A stretch of 20,004 bases of DNA from assembly GCA_000436115.1 (NCBI GenBank), contig FR894531.1:14398-34401 (forward strand), in the 5' to 3' direction. The position numbers were made by a program, and so were the translations under genes. The DNA comes from Firmicutes bacterium CAG:534. Lineage in GTDB: Bacteria > Bacillota > Clostridia > Lachnospirales > Lachnospiraceae. The notes below the pieces were generated by a model. It did not search any database. It was not told the DNA's origin and saw only the letters and a list, made by a program, of their open reading frames with translations. How positions within the stretch are numbered: position 1 is the stretch's first letter; the number at the start of each line of letters is the position of its first letter. This document shows, one piece after another, positions 6,311 through 13,852 of the stretch.

Positions 6311-8287
6311 CTATTGTTTTTCTACGATACTGCCGTCACGGTACGCCTGCAGTAAAAGTTCCAGCTGTTTAATACTTTCCCGCAGTTCCCTTCCGATATC
6401 CGTATCGGAAACCCTGATCCTGTTTGCCGCCACCTCCACAACGGTGGAGTCTGAAAAAATATCCGATTCATGGAGGATGGCCGCCTCTGTGGATTCAAAA
6501 GGCTCATGGGCTACCAGACGCATTCCGTGGGAATTAGCCACCAGTGTGTATCCGGCAATTCCTGTCTTGCTTTGATATGCCTTGGAAAAGCCTCCGTCAA
6601 TGATCAGGAGCTTTCCGTCACACTTGATCGGGCTTTCTCCCTTTTTCAGTTCTACCGGCACATGCCCGTTGATAATATGGGATTTGTGCGTATCAAGACC
6701 GAATTCCTCTAAAATCCTGTTCAACACCTCTTCATTATCCAAAAGGGAATAATAACTGTTCTTGATCTCCTTATGCGTTTCCTTGTCTTCAATAAAATAA
6801 CGTTCAAAGGTCGCCATTTTATCCTTGCCAAACACCGGAGAATTGGGGCCTGCCCAGATATACCAGATGTAGTCCTGTGCCCTGCGCATTCCTGCGGGAT
6901 CATTCTTGGAATAATATCCCTTTCTGGCATAATTATCCAAAATGTCATAAAGCTCCTTACCCCGGTAGCGCTTTCCATCTACATCCACGGCCTTGAAATT
7001 TCCCTTTTCATCCATGGGCACGCAGCCATGGTAAAGCAGATTGGAATTATGTACCTTATAAAGGCCTCCGTTAGAAAACAGGAAACGTACATGGCGCTGC
7101 AGCTTTTCACATTTCACAAAGGCCTGCTGGATTCTGGCCATGACCTGTTCCTCATCCGGGGTCAGGTTATAGGGATCTGTCGGATCTACCGTAGGGAAAT
7201 CCACGTCATTCATGGGATATTCCTTGCCATATACCATGACCGTTTTCTTTTCATAATTGATCTTATCCAGAAGGAGCCTGTCATCCATTTCAAACTCAGG
7301 ATGCTTTTTGATCACCTGGCCCTCCAGCTTGAACTGGATAATGGAAATTGCCTTATGGATCTTCATATCAAGGCTCAGATCCTTGGTATTGTAATCTGTA
7401 TTGTACTTGATCGCAAAGGTATCGCAGTTAGTGTCCTTATAGGTATCCAGGGCAAAGGTTGCCAGAGGGATCAGATTGATCCCGTATCCCTCCTCCAGGG
7501 TATCCAGGCTTCCATATCTTGCCGCGATCCTGACAACGGTTGCAATACAGGGCAGATGTCCGCATGCAGCCCCCATCCATACAATATCATGGTTTCCCCA
7601 CTGAATATCCACAGAGTGGTATTTCATCAAAGTATCCATGATAATGTGAGGCCCGGGCCCCCTGTCATAAATATCCCCTACAATATGCAGATGATCCACT
7701 ACAAGCCTCTGGATCAGGTTGCTGAGAGCAACAATAAATTCCGGTGCGCGCCCGATCCTGATAATGGTATGGATGATCTCATTATAATAGCCTTCCTTGT
7801 CGGAGATCTCGGCTCTTTCTGTGATCAGTTCCTCAATAATGTAGGCAAAATCCTTGGGCAGGGCCTTCCTCACCTTGGACCTGGTGTACTTGGAGGCCAC
7901 CTTCTTGGTGATCTGCACCAGACGATGGAGCGTGATCTTGTACCAGTCCTCAATATTATCCTCCTGGCCAAGCACGATGTCCAGCTTTTCCTGTGGATAA
8001 TAGATCAGTGTTGCAAGGGATTTCTTGTCTTTATTGCTCAGTGTGTTTCCAAATTCCTCATCGATCTGACGGCGCACTGCACCGGATCCGTTCTTGAGCA
8101 CATGGTTAAACTGCTCATACTCTCCGTGAATATCTGTCAGAAAGTGTTCTGTTCCCTTGGGCAGGTTCAGGATCGCCTGAAGATTAATGATCTCCGTAGA
8201 TGCTGCCGCTATATTGGGATACTGGTTTGAAAGGCTTTTCAGATACTTTAACTGCATCTGTTCCAGCTCGTTTATTTCCTTCGACAT
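6311..8287 (-). CDS. fbp: fructose-1,6-bisphosphatase, class III
   Basis: A 658-residue class III FBPase, the manganese-dependent metallophosphatase form found in Firmicutes. It hydrolyses fructose 1,6-bisphosphate to fructose 6-phosphate in gluconeogenesis. The metallophosphoesterase motifs are present: TDIHGEY (about 51-57), GDIYDRGPGP (about 204-213) and GNHDIVWMG (about 231-239); NGHVPVE near the C-terminus supplies a later metal ligand. The length matches the family (about 640-670). AAGGAGG 6 nt before the ATG makes the start firm. It begins 11 nt after the dapB stop, so it is very likely co-transcribed with dapA and dapB under the lysine riboswitch. Confidence 0.97.
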   Translation of the reverse strand: MSKEINELEQMQLKYLKSLSNQYPNIAAASTEIINLQAILNLPKGTEHFLTDIHGEYEQFNHVLKNGSGAVRRQIDEEFGNTLSNKDKKSLATLIYYPQEKLDIVLGQEDNIEDWYKITLHRLVQITKKVASKYTRSKVRKALPKDFAYIIEELITERAEISDKEGYYNEIIHTIIRIGRAPEFIVALSNLIQRLVVDHLHIVGDIYDRGPGPHIIMDTLMKYHSVDIQWGNHDIVWMGAACGHLPCIATVVRIAARYGSLDTLEEGYGINLIPLATFALDTYKDTNCDTFAIKYNTDYNTKDLSLDMKIHKAISIIQFKLEGQVIKKHPEFEMDDRLLLDKINYEKKTVMVYGKEYPMNDVDFPTVDPTDPYNLTPDEEQVMARIQQAFVKCEKLQRHVRFLFSNGGLYKVHNSNLLYHGCVPMDEKGNFKAVDVDGKRYRGKELYDILDNYARKGYYSKNDPAGMRRAQDYIWYIWAGPNSPVFGKDKMATFERYFIEDKETHKEIKNSYYSLLDNEEVLNRILEEFGLDTHKSHIINGHVPVELKKGESPIKCDGKLLIIDGGFSKAYQSKTGIAGYTLVANSHGMRLVAHEPFESTEAAILHESDIFSDSTVVEVAANRIRVSDTDIGRELRESIKQLELLLQAYRDGSIVEKQ

Positions 8288-8298
8288 GGGTTTCCTCC

Positions 8299-9063
8299 TT
8301 ACATCTGCGCATTGATCACATGGCTCATATCGTAAAGTCCGGCGCTCTTTCCCGCAAGGAATTTTGCTGCCTGGACTGCTCCCTTTCCAAATACAGCTTT
8401 GGAATATGCAGTATGGGAAAAAGTCACCACTTCATCTGCCCCGGCAAAGATCACATCATGGTCTCCCACAATGGTTCCTCCCCTGACAGCAGAAAATCCG
8501 ATCTCCTTCTGGGGACGCTTTTCTCTTCTCTGGCTTCTGTCATAAACATATTCATAACTGTTATCAAACACTTCATTAATGGAATCTCCCAGTGCCAGCG
8601 CCGTTCCGCTTGGCGCATCCACCTTCAGCTTATGATGCTTTTCCACGATCTCCACATCAAAGCCTGCGGGAACCAAAATCGATGCCGCTTCCTTTAAAAG
8701 CTTCAGGAGCATATTGATCCCCAGGGACATATTGGCTGACTTTAAAATAGCAACCTTCTCAGATACTTCCCTGATCCGCGTTATCTGCTGCTCGGAAAGG
8801 CCGGTGGTACAAAGTACGCAGGGAACCTTCTTCTCCTCGCAGTAGGTAAGCAGATCGTCTATTGCTGCTGCCGCGCTGAAATCAATGATCACATCTGCCT
8901 CTGTGGTACAGTCCTTAATGCTTCGATAGACGGGAAAAGGATTTTTCCCCTCATCATAGGCATCCACTCCTGCTGCAAGGCAGATCCCCTCCTCTTCTTC
9001 TATCAGTCCTGCAATGATCTTTCCCATTTTTCCATTGCAGCCATGCATAATCGCTCTTATCAT
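8299..9063 (-). CDS. dapB: 4-hydroxy-tetrahydrodipicolinate reductase
   Basis: A 254-residue DapB, which reduces the DapA product to tetrahydrodipicolinate with NAD(P)H on the way to diaminopimelate and lysine. The N-terminal Rossmann loop is HGCNGKMG (residues 7-14). The catalytic and substrate-binding signature EKHHKLKVDAPSGT is at 141-154, with His143-His144, Lys147 and the Ser-Gly-Thr that binds the substrate carboxylate. The length is typical. GGAGG 6 nt before the ATG supports the start. It lies 97 nt after dapA, with a 15-bp hairpin in the gap, and 11 nt before fbp. Confidence 0.97.
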   Translation of the reverse strand: MIRAIMHGCNGKMGKIIAGLIEEEEGICLAAGVDAYDEGKNPFPVYRSIKDCTTEADVIIDFSAAAAIDDLLTYCEEKKVPCVLCTTGLSEQQITRIREVSEKVAILKSANMSLGINMLLKLLKEAASILVPAGFDVEIVEKHHKLKVDAPSGTALALGDSINEVFDNSYEYVYDRSQRREKRPQKEIGFSAVRGGTIVGDHDVIFAGADEVVTFSHTAYSKAVFGKGAVQAAKFLAGKSAGLYDMSHVINAQM

Positions 9064-9100
9064 TTTTCGCCTCCAAATTAATGATGTTTCTACTATATAT

Positions 9101-9136
9101 AATAAGGTCTTTCCAGCAAATTGGAAAGACCTTATT
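9101..9136. repeat. 15-bp perfect hairpin between dapA and dapB
   Basis: AATAAGGTCTTTCCA (9101-9115) pairs perfectly with TGGAAAGACCTTATT (9122-9136) around a 6-nt loop. On the minus (transcribed) strand it is followed by ATATATAG rather than a U-run, so it is at best a weak terminator. It may instead be an RNA processing or stability element, or a partial attenuator, that sets the dapA to dapB-fbp-tdk ratio. Confidence 0.7.
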
Positions 9137-9160
9137 TTATCTCCATACTGTTTCTGTCAC

Positions 9161-10045
9161 CTACAGGATCCCATATTCCTCCATGGCCTGCTTAAGCACC
9201 TTTGCATGCTCCGGTTCCATTTCCGTAAGGGGAGCCCTCAGTCCGCCTACTTCCTTGCCCATCAGGTTCAGCGCCATCTTCACAGGGATGGGATTTACCT
9301 CGCAGAACAAAGCCTTCACCAGATCAATCGCGCGGAGCTGTTCCTGACAGCTTCCTGCCACATCCCCTGCAAAGAACTTTTCACAGATCTCATGCGTCTG
9401 CCTTGGCGCTACATTGGAAAGGACAGAGATCACGCCCTTCCCTCCAAGGGAAAGCAGCGGCACGATCTGGTCGTCATTGCCGGAATAAAGATCCACTTTG
9501 CCCTTTGCAAGCGACATGAGCTTTGCTACCTGGCTGATATTTCCGCTTGCTTCCTTCACGCCCACAATATTTTCCACCTCGGTGCAGAGCTTTACCACTG
9601 TTTCCGGCTCAATATTACAGCCTGTACGGCTGGGTACATTATAAAGGATGACGGGAACATCCACTGCATCCGCCACTGCCTTGAAGTGCTGATAAAGTCC
9701 CTTCTGGGTTGCCTTGTTATAGTAAGGCGTTACCTGAAGGAGTGCGTCCACTCCATAGGATGCGGCTTCCCTGGAAAGATAAACTGCTGTTTCCGTACAA
9801 TTAGAACCGGTTCCTGCCACTACGGGAATTCTTCCTGCCACCTTTTCCACGCAGTATTTGATCACGGCCAGATGCTCTTCATGGGACAGGGTCGAGGATT
9901 CTCCTGTAGTACCGCACACGATGATGGCATCGGTTCCTCCTTTGACCTGATCCTCGATCAGTTCTGCAAATTTTTCATAATTTACTTCTCCGTTTGCATG
10001 AAAGGGTGTAACAATGGCTACACCTGCTCCTGTAAAAACAGCCAT
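9161..10045 (-). CDS. dapA: 4-hydroxy-tetrahydrodipicolinate synthase
   Basis: A 294-residue DapA, a (beta/alpha)8 aldolase that condenses pyruvate with aspartate semialdehyde, the first committed step of lysine and diaminopimelate synthesis. GTTGES (45-50) carries the catalytic Thr pair. TPYYNK (about 106-111) and LYNVPSRTG (134-142) give the active-site Tyr and Arg140. Lys164 (VGVKEASGN) is the Schiff-base residue. The length is normal. AGGAGG 7 nt upstream fixes the start. This ribosome binding site sits directly after the U-tract of the riboswitch terminator, so dapA is the first gene controlled by lysine. Confidence 0.98.
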   Translation of the reverse strand: MAVFTGAGVAIVTPFHANGEVNYEKFAELIEDQVKGGTDAIIVCGTTGESSTLSHEEHLAVIKYCVEKVAGRIPVVAGTGSNCTETAVYLSREAASYGVDALLQVTPYYNKATQKGLYQHFKAVADAVDVPVILYNVPSRTGCNIEPETVVKLCTEVENIVGVKEASGNISQVAKLMSLAKGKVDLYSGNDDQIVPLLSLGGKGVISVLSNVAPRQTHEICEKFFAGDVAGSCQEQLRAIDLVKALFCEVNPIPVKMALNLMGKEVGGLRAPLTEMEPEHAKVLKQAMEEYGIL

Positions 10046-10060
10046 ACTTTTCCTCCTTAA

Positions 10061-10087
10061 TAAAAAAGGTACGCAAAGCTGCGCACC
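10061..10087 (-). terminator. lysine-responsive terminator ahead of dapA
   Basis: On the minus strand GGTGCGCA (10080-10087) pairs with TGCGTACC (10068-10075) over 8 bp with one G-U pair, loop GCTT, then six T (10062-10067). The competing antiterminator is visible: GCGC (10113-10116) and CCGAT (10105-10109), both in the 3' side of the aptamer, can pair with GCGC (10081-10084) and ATCGG (10086-10090) of the terminator's 5' arm. P1 formation with lysine would free the terminator. Confidence 0.85.
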
Positions 10088-10101
10088 GATTATTAGATCC
10101 C

Positions 10102-10287
10102 TTCATCGGATAGCGCCCCATCATTTCTGATGACAGTCACACAGCTCTTAACTGTATGCCCAAGTACCTGCACACATAGGATGCAGATCCTTTCGGCGTA
10201 TTTCCCTTTCATTTTCCTTCTCCTGTGCCTGTCACATCCAAAAAATTACTCTTAAAACACGCAACCTCTACCTCAATATCCTATGAA
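10102..10287 (-). ncRNA. lysine riboswitch (L-box) aptamer
   Basis: Read on the minus strand, the 186-nt leader holds the conserved L-box blocks in order: GGTAGAGGTTGCG, then AAGAGTAAT, then GAAAGGGAAATACGCCGAAAG, then GACTGTCATCAGAAATGATG and GGGGCGCTATCC. Helix P1 is closed by TTCATAGGATA (10277-10287) and TATCCGATGAA (10102-10112), 10 pairs with a single A-G mismatch. L-box RNAs bind lysine in a five-helix junction. Here the aptamer is followed by an antiterminator/terminator pair, so high lysine should cause early termination ahead of dapA. This leader fills the 335-nt gap between dapA and the CobO-like gene together with its promoter. Confidence 0.92.
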
Positions 10288-10306
10288 ATTGTCTTAACTA
10301 CAAAAT

Positions 10307-10354
10307 AATCATAGCATCATGACTGACCGCTGTCAATGCACAGATGCTATGATT
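10307..10354 (-). repeat. 12-bp inverted repeat surrounding the dapA promoter
   Basis: AATCATAGCATC (10307-10318) and GATGCTATGATT (10343-10354) are perfect inverted copies 24 nt apart, with a smaller TGAC/GTCA pair in the middle. On the minus strand the hairpin comes 26 nt after the CobO-like stop and is followed by ATTTTG, so it may end that transcript. The dapA -35 lies in the loop and its -10 in the 3' arm. An operator is the alternative. Confidence 0.75.
10308..10336 (-). promoter_or_regulatory. sigma-A promoter of the dapA operon
   Basis: A perfect TTGACA (10331-10336, minus) is followed after 17 nt by TATGAT (10308-10313) with a TGC extension. Transcription should begin near 10301, a few bases before aptamer helix P1. 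Confidence 0.85.
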
Positions 10355-10380
10355 TCCTGCTTACAATCTTGCAAAAGATG

Positions 10381-10878
10381 CTACCAGCATTTAAATTTCA
10401 GCGTCTCGATCTTAGACACTTCATCTGCCAGCATACAGACCTCATCATTTAAGGATATCCCCGTCATGATCACATCTGTTTCATCTGTTCTTGCTTCCAA
10501 TAAGCTTTTCAGCTCATCTACCGTAATGATTCCATTATCAATAAGCCCCAGAACCTCATCCAGGATCAGGAGGTTGCACTCTCCGGTGGCAAGCACCTTT
10601 CTCGCATAGTTAAAACCATTTTTAATGTTAATGGTTTCCTCCATCTGCTTATCTTCCGGAAGCTCAAAGAAATTTTTATCAGATTTCTCAAAGCGAAAAA
10701 CCTTGATCTCCGGCTCAAGCCTTCTGATAAATTCTGTGTCTTCCACTCCCTTGCCTTTAAGAAACTGAATGATAACAACGCTCTTGCCTGTGGCCGCTTC
10801 CATTACCGCCCTTCCAAGGGCAGCCGGTGATTTGCCATGGCCGTCTCCGCTGTAAATATATACCAGTCCCTGACTCAT
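10381..10878 (-). CDS. cobO: CobO/BtuR-like ATP:corrinoid adenosyltransferase
   Basis: A 165-residue P-loop protein of the CobA/CobO/BtuR family, which transfers the adenosyl group of ATP to cob(I)alamin or cobyrinic acid diamide. The Walker A is GDGHGKSP (residues 11-18), where classic members read GxGKGKTTA, so the Thr is replaced by Ser-Pro. The Walker B-like strand is LLILDEVLG (103-111). I chose the ATG at 10878, which has GAGGTG 6 nt upstream; a GTG at 10887 would add three residues but lies inside that ribosome binding site. No cobalamin synthesis or B12-dependent gene is adjacent, so it is a lone salvage enzyme here. It is preceded by its own promoter. Confidence 0.82.
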   Translation of the reverse strand: MSQGLVYIYSGDGHGKSPAALGRAVMEAATGKSVVIIQFLKGKGVEDTEFIRRLEPEIKVFRFEKSDKNFFELPEDKQMEETINIKNGFNYARKVLATGECNLLILDEVLGLIDNGIITVDELKSLLEARTDETDVIMTGISLNDEVCMLADEVSKIETLKFKCW

Positions 10879-10919
10879 AATCCGCACCTCATATGTAAGA
10901 AAACAAAATTATGTTGCCT

Positions 10920-10948
10920 ATCATAACATAAGAGAGCACAAAAAGCAA
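10920..10948 (-). promoter_or_regulatory. sigma-A promoter of the CobO-like gene
   Basis: On the minus strand TTGCTT (10943-10948) is followed after 17 nt by TATGAT (10920-10925) with a TGT extension. It lies in the 81-nt gap after the SSB-like gene, where I see no terminator, so read-through from that gene is also possible. Confidence 0.6.
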
Positions 10949-10959
10949 CCTTTACCTTC

Positions 10960-11589
10960 TCAGCTTTCCGTCATCTCAAGCTTGCTTACGGATACCTCAT
11001 ATGCCACGCGCTTCTGGGCATTGTCTTCTGAAACCTTCTTTATATATTCGCGGCTCTGAATCCTTCCCCAGATCTCGCATCTGGTTCCAACCACAAAACC
11101 GCTGGCAAACCTTGCATTTCTTCCCCAGCAAATACAGGGTATGTAATCACTTTTTCCATAGGGTCTGTTCACCGCCAGAAGCAGATCCGCAATTTCTCTT
11201 CCAAGGGGTGTTTTCCTATAAATAGGTTCCTTGCAGATGTAGCCGTCCAGATAGATCTGATTTGTTTTGGCACTTTCCGGCGTCTCCTCTACAAATTCAA
11301 TCTCTCTTGCAAAAACAGATAACACCAGTCTGTTCCGCCTTTCCTCATGTCTGTTATAGGAACGGAACTGCCCCTGTACCAGAACATTTCTTCCTTTGTA
11401 ATCTGCTGAGGTATCCATCAGCCTCTCCGATACCATCATAGGAATGATGTCACTGGACTCGCTGAGCCTTGGCACTTTTACATCTACCATATAAAAGCCT
11501 TCGCCAAAGATTTCATGGCTGAACTGAAAATCGCTTACGATTTCTCCCATGATCTCTACCTGATTGTTTTCAATAACCTTATCTGTCAT
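10960..11589 (-). CDS. SSB-like protein with two OB folds
   Basis: A 209-residue protein with two tandem OB-fold domains. The second, residues about 109-207, is clearly SSB-like: EPIYRKTPLGREIADLLLAV, then NRPYGKSDYIPCICWGRNAR and GTRCEIWGRIQSREY. The first, about 8-102, follows the same strand pattern (VEIMGEIVSDFQFSH, then RNVLVQGQFRSYNR) but is diverged. It should bind single-stranded DNA. It is longer than ordinary SSB in its folded part and ends in KLEMTES, lacking the acidic DDDIPF-type tail that recruits repair proteins, so it is probably a paralog rather than the main SSB. GGGAG 7 nt before the ATG supports the start. It is divergent from typA. Confidence 0.8.
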   Translation of the reverse strand: MTDKVIENNQVEIMGEIVSDFQFSHEIFGEGFYMVDVKVPRLSESSDIIPMMVSERLMDTSADYKGRNVLVQGQFRSYNRHEERRNRLVLSVFAREIEFVEETPESAKTNQIYLDGYICKEPIYRKTPLGREIADLLLAVNRPYGKSDYIPCICWGRNARFASGFVVGTRCEIWGRIQSREYIKKVSEDNAQKRVAYEVSVSKLEMTES

Positions 11590-11642
11590 TTTGTTTCTCC
11601 CTTTCTTACACTTTAAGAATTTTTTCCTGTCATGTACTACTA

Positions 11643-11648
11643 ATTATA
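11643..11648 (-). promoter_or_regulatory. -10 element of the SSB-like gene
   Basis: A perfect TATAAT on the minus strand lies about 55 nt before the ATG at 11589. No good -35 is found at 16-19 nt spacing, so it is a tentative promoter. Confidence 0.35.
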
Positions 11649-11754
11649 TCGTTTTTTTTCCTTTGTAGAACCTTTATGGAACGCACGTTTCGACACCTGC
11701 CCCTCCTTTCCTTCGTTCCTTCCGCCAGTACCGGCATTTTCTTATGATTTTTTA

Positions 11755-11784
11755 TTTACAAAAAATGCCCGATGGTGCTATACT
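11755..11784 (+). promoter_or_regulatory. sigma-A promoter of typA
   Basis: TTTACA (11755-11760) is followed after 18 nt by TATACT (11779-11784) with a TGC extension. The start would be near 11791, giving an AT-rich leader of about 60 nt. A second TATAAT at 11825-11830 lacks a -35. Confidence 0.65.
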
Positions 11785-11853
11785 AAACGCGTTGTTCAAA
11801 AAGTTACTGACTATAACTATTATTTATAATAACATACTATAAGGAAAGATGAT

Positions 11854-13704
11854 ATGAGACAAAAAAGAGAAAATGTAAGAAATATTGCTATTATCGCCCA
11901 TGTTGACCATGGCAAGACCACTTTAGTTGACGAGCTTCTCAAGCAAAGCGGCGTTTTCCGTGAAAATCAGGATGTTGCAGAGCGGGTTATGGACTCCAAC
12001 GACATTGAAAGGGAACGTGGCATTACGATCCTTTCCAAAAATACCGCTGTCACCTATAAAGGAATCAAGATCAACATTATCGACACTCCCGGACATGCCG
12101 ACTTTGGCGGAGAGGTAGAGCGTGTGCTTAAAATGGTTAACGGCGTTATCCTTGTGGTAGATGCCTTTGAAGGAGCTATGCCCCAGACAAAATTCGTACT
12201 GCGCAAGGCCCTGGAGCTGAAGCTTCCTGTTATTGTATGCGTCAATAAGATCGACCGTCCGGAAGCACGCCCCACTGAGGTTGTAGATGAAGTTCTGGAG
12301 CTTTTCCTGGATCTGGATGCAGACGAAAGCCAGCTGGACTGTCCTTTTGTGTTCGCTTCCGCCAAAGCAGGAACTGCTACCTTAGATCCGGATCAGACAG
12401 GTACCAACATGGTTCCTTTATTTGAAACCATAATTGATTACATTCCTGCACCGGAGGGCGATCCGGAAGCCGGCACCCAGGTTCTGATCAGCACCATTGA
12501 CTACAATGAATATGTGGGAAGGATCGGCGTAGGCAAGGTAGATAACGGAAGCGTTAAGGTCAATCAGGAGGTGGTGATCGTCAACCACCATGACCCTGAC
12601 AAAATGAAAAAAGTAAAGATCAGCAAGCTTTATGAGTTTGACGGATTAAATAAGGTAGAGGTAAGCGAAGCACAGATCGGTTCCATTGTAGCCATCTCCG
12701 GTATTTCCGACATTCACATTGGAGATACCCTCTGCTCACCGGAAGACCCTACTCCCATTCCCTTCCAGAAAATATCCGAGCCTACCATTGCCATGCACTT
12801 TATTGTCAATGACTCTCCTCTTGCAGGCCAGGAAGGAAAATATGTTACCAGCCGTCATCTCCGTGACAGACTGTTCCGCGAGCTGAATACAGACGTATCC
12901 CTTCGCGTGGAAGAAACCGATACCACAGAGGCCTTTAAGGTATCCGGCCGCGGCGAGCTTCATCTTTCTGTCCTGATTGAAAATATGCGGCGTGAAGGCT
13001 ATGAATTTGCTGTCAGCAAGGCAGAGGTTTTATATCACACGGATGAAAACGGCAAGAAATTAGAGCCCATGGAGCTGTGTTATATCGATGTTCCCGAAGA
13101 ATTTTCAGGAAATGTAATTGAAAAGCTGAGCCAGCGCAAGGGCGAGCTGCGAAATATGGGAACCGCAAACGGCGGCTATACCCGCCTGGAGTTTTCCATT
13201 CCTTCCAGAGGACTGATCGGCTATCGCGGCGAATTTATGACAGACACCAAGGGAAATGGGATCATGAACACCATTTTTGACGGCTATGGCCCCTATAAGG
13301 GCGACATCCAGTACCGCAAGCAGGGCTCCCTGATCGCCTTTGAAGCCGGGGAAGCTATTACCTACGGTCTGTACAATGCCCAGGAAAGAGGCACTCTCTT
13401 TATCGGCCCTGGTGAAAAGGTATACTCCGGTATGATCGTTGGCCAGAATGGAAAGGGCGAAGACATTGAACTGAACGTCTGCAAGAAAAAGCAGCTTACC
13501 AATACCCGTTCTTCCAGCGCCGACGAGGCACTTCGTCTGACTCCTCCCAAGATCCTCAGCTTGGAGCAGGCGCTTGAATTTATTGATACTGATGAGCTTT
13601 TGGAGGTCACTCCAAAGTCCCTCCGTATCCGCAAAAAAATCCTGGATCCTACCATGAGAAAGCGTGCCGCCATGAGAGCCGCTTCCCTGGAAAAGAATTC
13701 TTAA
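11854..13704 (+). CDS. typA: translational GTPase TypA/BipA
   Basis: A 616-residue ribosome-associated GTPase of the EF-G-like family, linked to ribosome assembly and stress or low-temperature growth. G motifs are in order: AHVDHGKTT (15-23), RGITI (55-59), DTPGHADF (77-84), NKID (131-134) and SAK (near 178). Domain 2 (about 205-295), the EF-G III/V-like domains, and the TypA-specific C-terminal domain (about 480-600, with KKKQLTNTRSSSADE) follow. The length is typical (about 605-620). ATG 11854 has AAGGAAAG just upstream. It is a single-gene unit with its own promoter and terminator. Confidence 0.97.
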   Translation: MRQKRENVRNIAIIAHVDHGKTTLVDELLKQSGVFRENQDVAERVMDSNDIERERGITILSKNTAVTYKGIKINIIDTPGHADFGGEVERVLKMVNGVILVVDAFEGAMPQTKFVLRKALELKLPVIVCVNKIDRPEARPTEVVDEVLELFLDLDADESQLDCPFVFASAKAGTATLDPDQTGTNMVPLFETIIDYIPAPEGDPEAGTQVLISTIDYNEYVGRIGVGKVDNGSVKVNQEVVIVNHHDPDKMKKVKISKLYEFDGLNKVEVSEAQIGSIVAISGISDIHIGDTLCSPEDPTPIPFQKISEPTIAMHFIVNDSPLAGQEGKYVTSRHLRDRLFRELNTDVSLRVEETDTTEAFKVSGRGELHLSVLIENMRREGYEFAVSKAEVLYHTDENGKKLEPMELCYIDVPEEFSGNVIEKLSQRKGELRNMGTANGGYTRLEFSIPSRGLIGYRGEFMTDTKGNGIMNTIFDGYGPYKGDIQYRKQGSLIAFEAGEAITYGLYNAQERGTLFIGPGEKVYSGMIVGQNGKGEDIELNVCKKKQLTNTRSSSADEALRLTPPKILSLEQALEFIDTDELLEVTPKSLRIRKKILDPTMRKRAAMRAASLEKNS

Positions 13705-13720
13705 GCCTATGTTTTACTTC

Positions 13721-13762
13721 AAAACTCTTTACCTCTTTTTCCGTCAGGTAAAGAGTTTTTCT
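13721..13762 (+). terminator. intrinsic terminator after typA
   Basis: AAAACTCTTTACCT (13721-13734) pairs perfectly with AGGTAAAGAGTTTT (13746-13759) around an 11-nt loop, followed by more T. It starts 16 nt after the typA stop. Confidence 0.9.
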
Positions 13763-13778
13763 TATTGAGAAATAATTT

Positions 13779-13809
13779 TATACAAAAAATGTCGAATTTG
13801 TGATAGAAT
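13779..13809 (+). promoter_or_regulatory. possible promoter of the HD-GYP gene
   Basis: TAGAAT (13804-13809) has a TGA extension. The nearest -35 is TATACA (13779-13784) at a long 19-nt spacing. No SigD-type (motility) promoter is seen. Confidence 0.4.
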
Positions 13810-13825
13810 ATAAATACTTATAACC

Positions 13826-13852
13826 AAAGGGGAAAGGGGATGCAAGCAGTTG
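13826..13852 (+). promoter_or_regulatory. tandem ribosome binding sites before a TTG start
   Basis: AAAGGGG occurs twice in direct succession (13826-13832 and 13833-13839). The first is 7 nt before ATG 13840, which opens a 21-codon frame ending at 13905. The second is 10 nt before TTG 13850, the only start codon in the HD-GYP frame that keeps its conserved N-terminus; an in-frame stop lies at 13811. Confidence 0.5.

Noticed and set aside
6773..8230. A 485-codon open frame on the plus strand
   Set aside because: It is antisense to fbp, whose motifs and length are clear. The product has no recognisable domain and odd composition, as expected of a shadow frame.
9014..10060. A 348-codon open frame on the plus strand
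   Set aside because: It is antisense to dapA and the start of dapB. The Cys/His-rich product looks like a shadow of the real genes.
10093..10212. A 39-codon frame with GGAGAAGG before its ATG (minus strand) ahead of dapA
   Set aside because: It lies wholly inside the lysine riboswitch and its conserved blocks explain the sequence; translating it would disrupt the aptamer. Such frames in L-box leaders are usually spurious.
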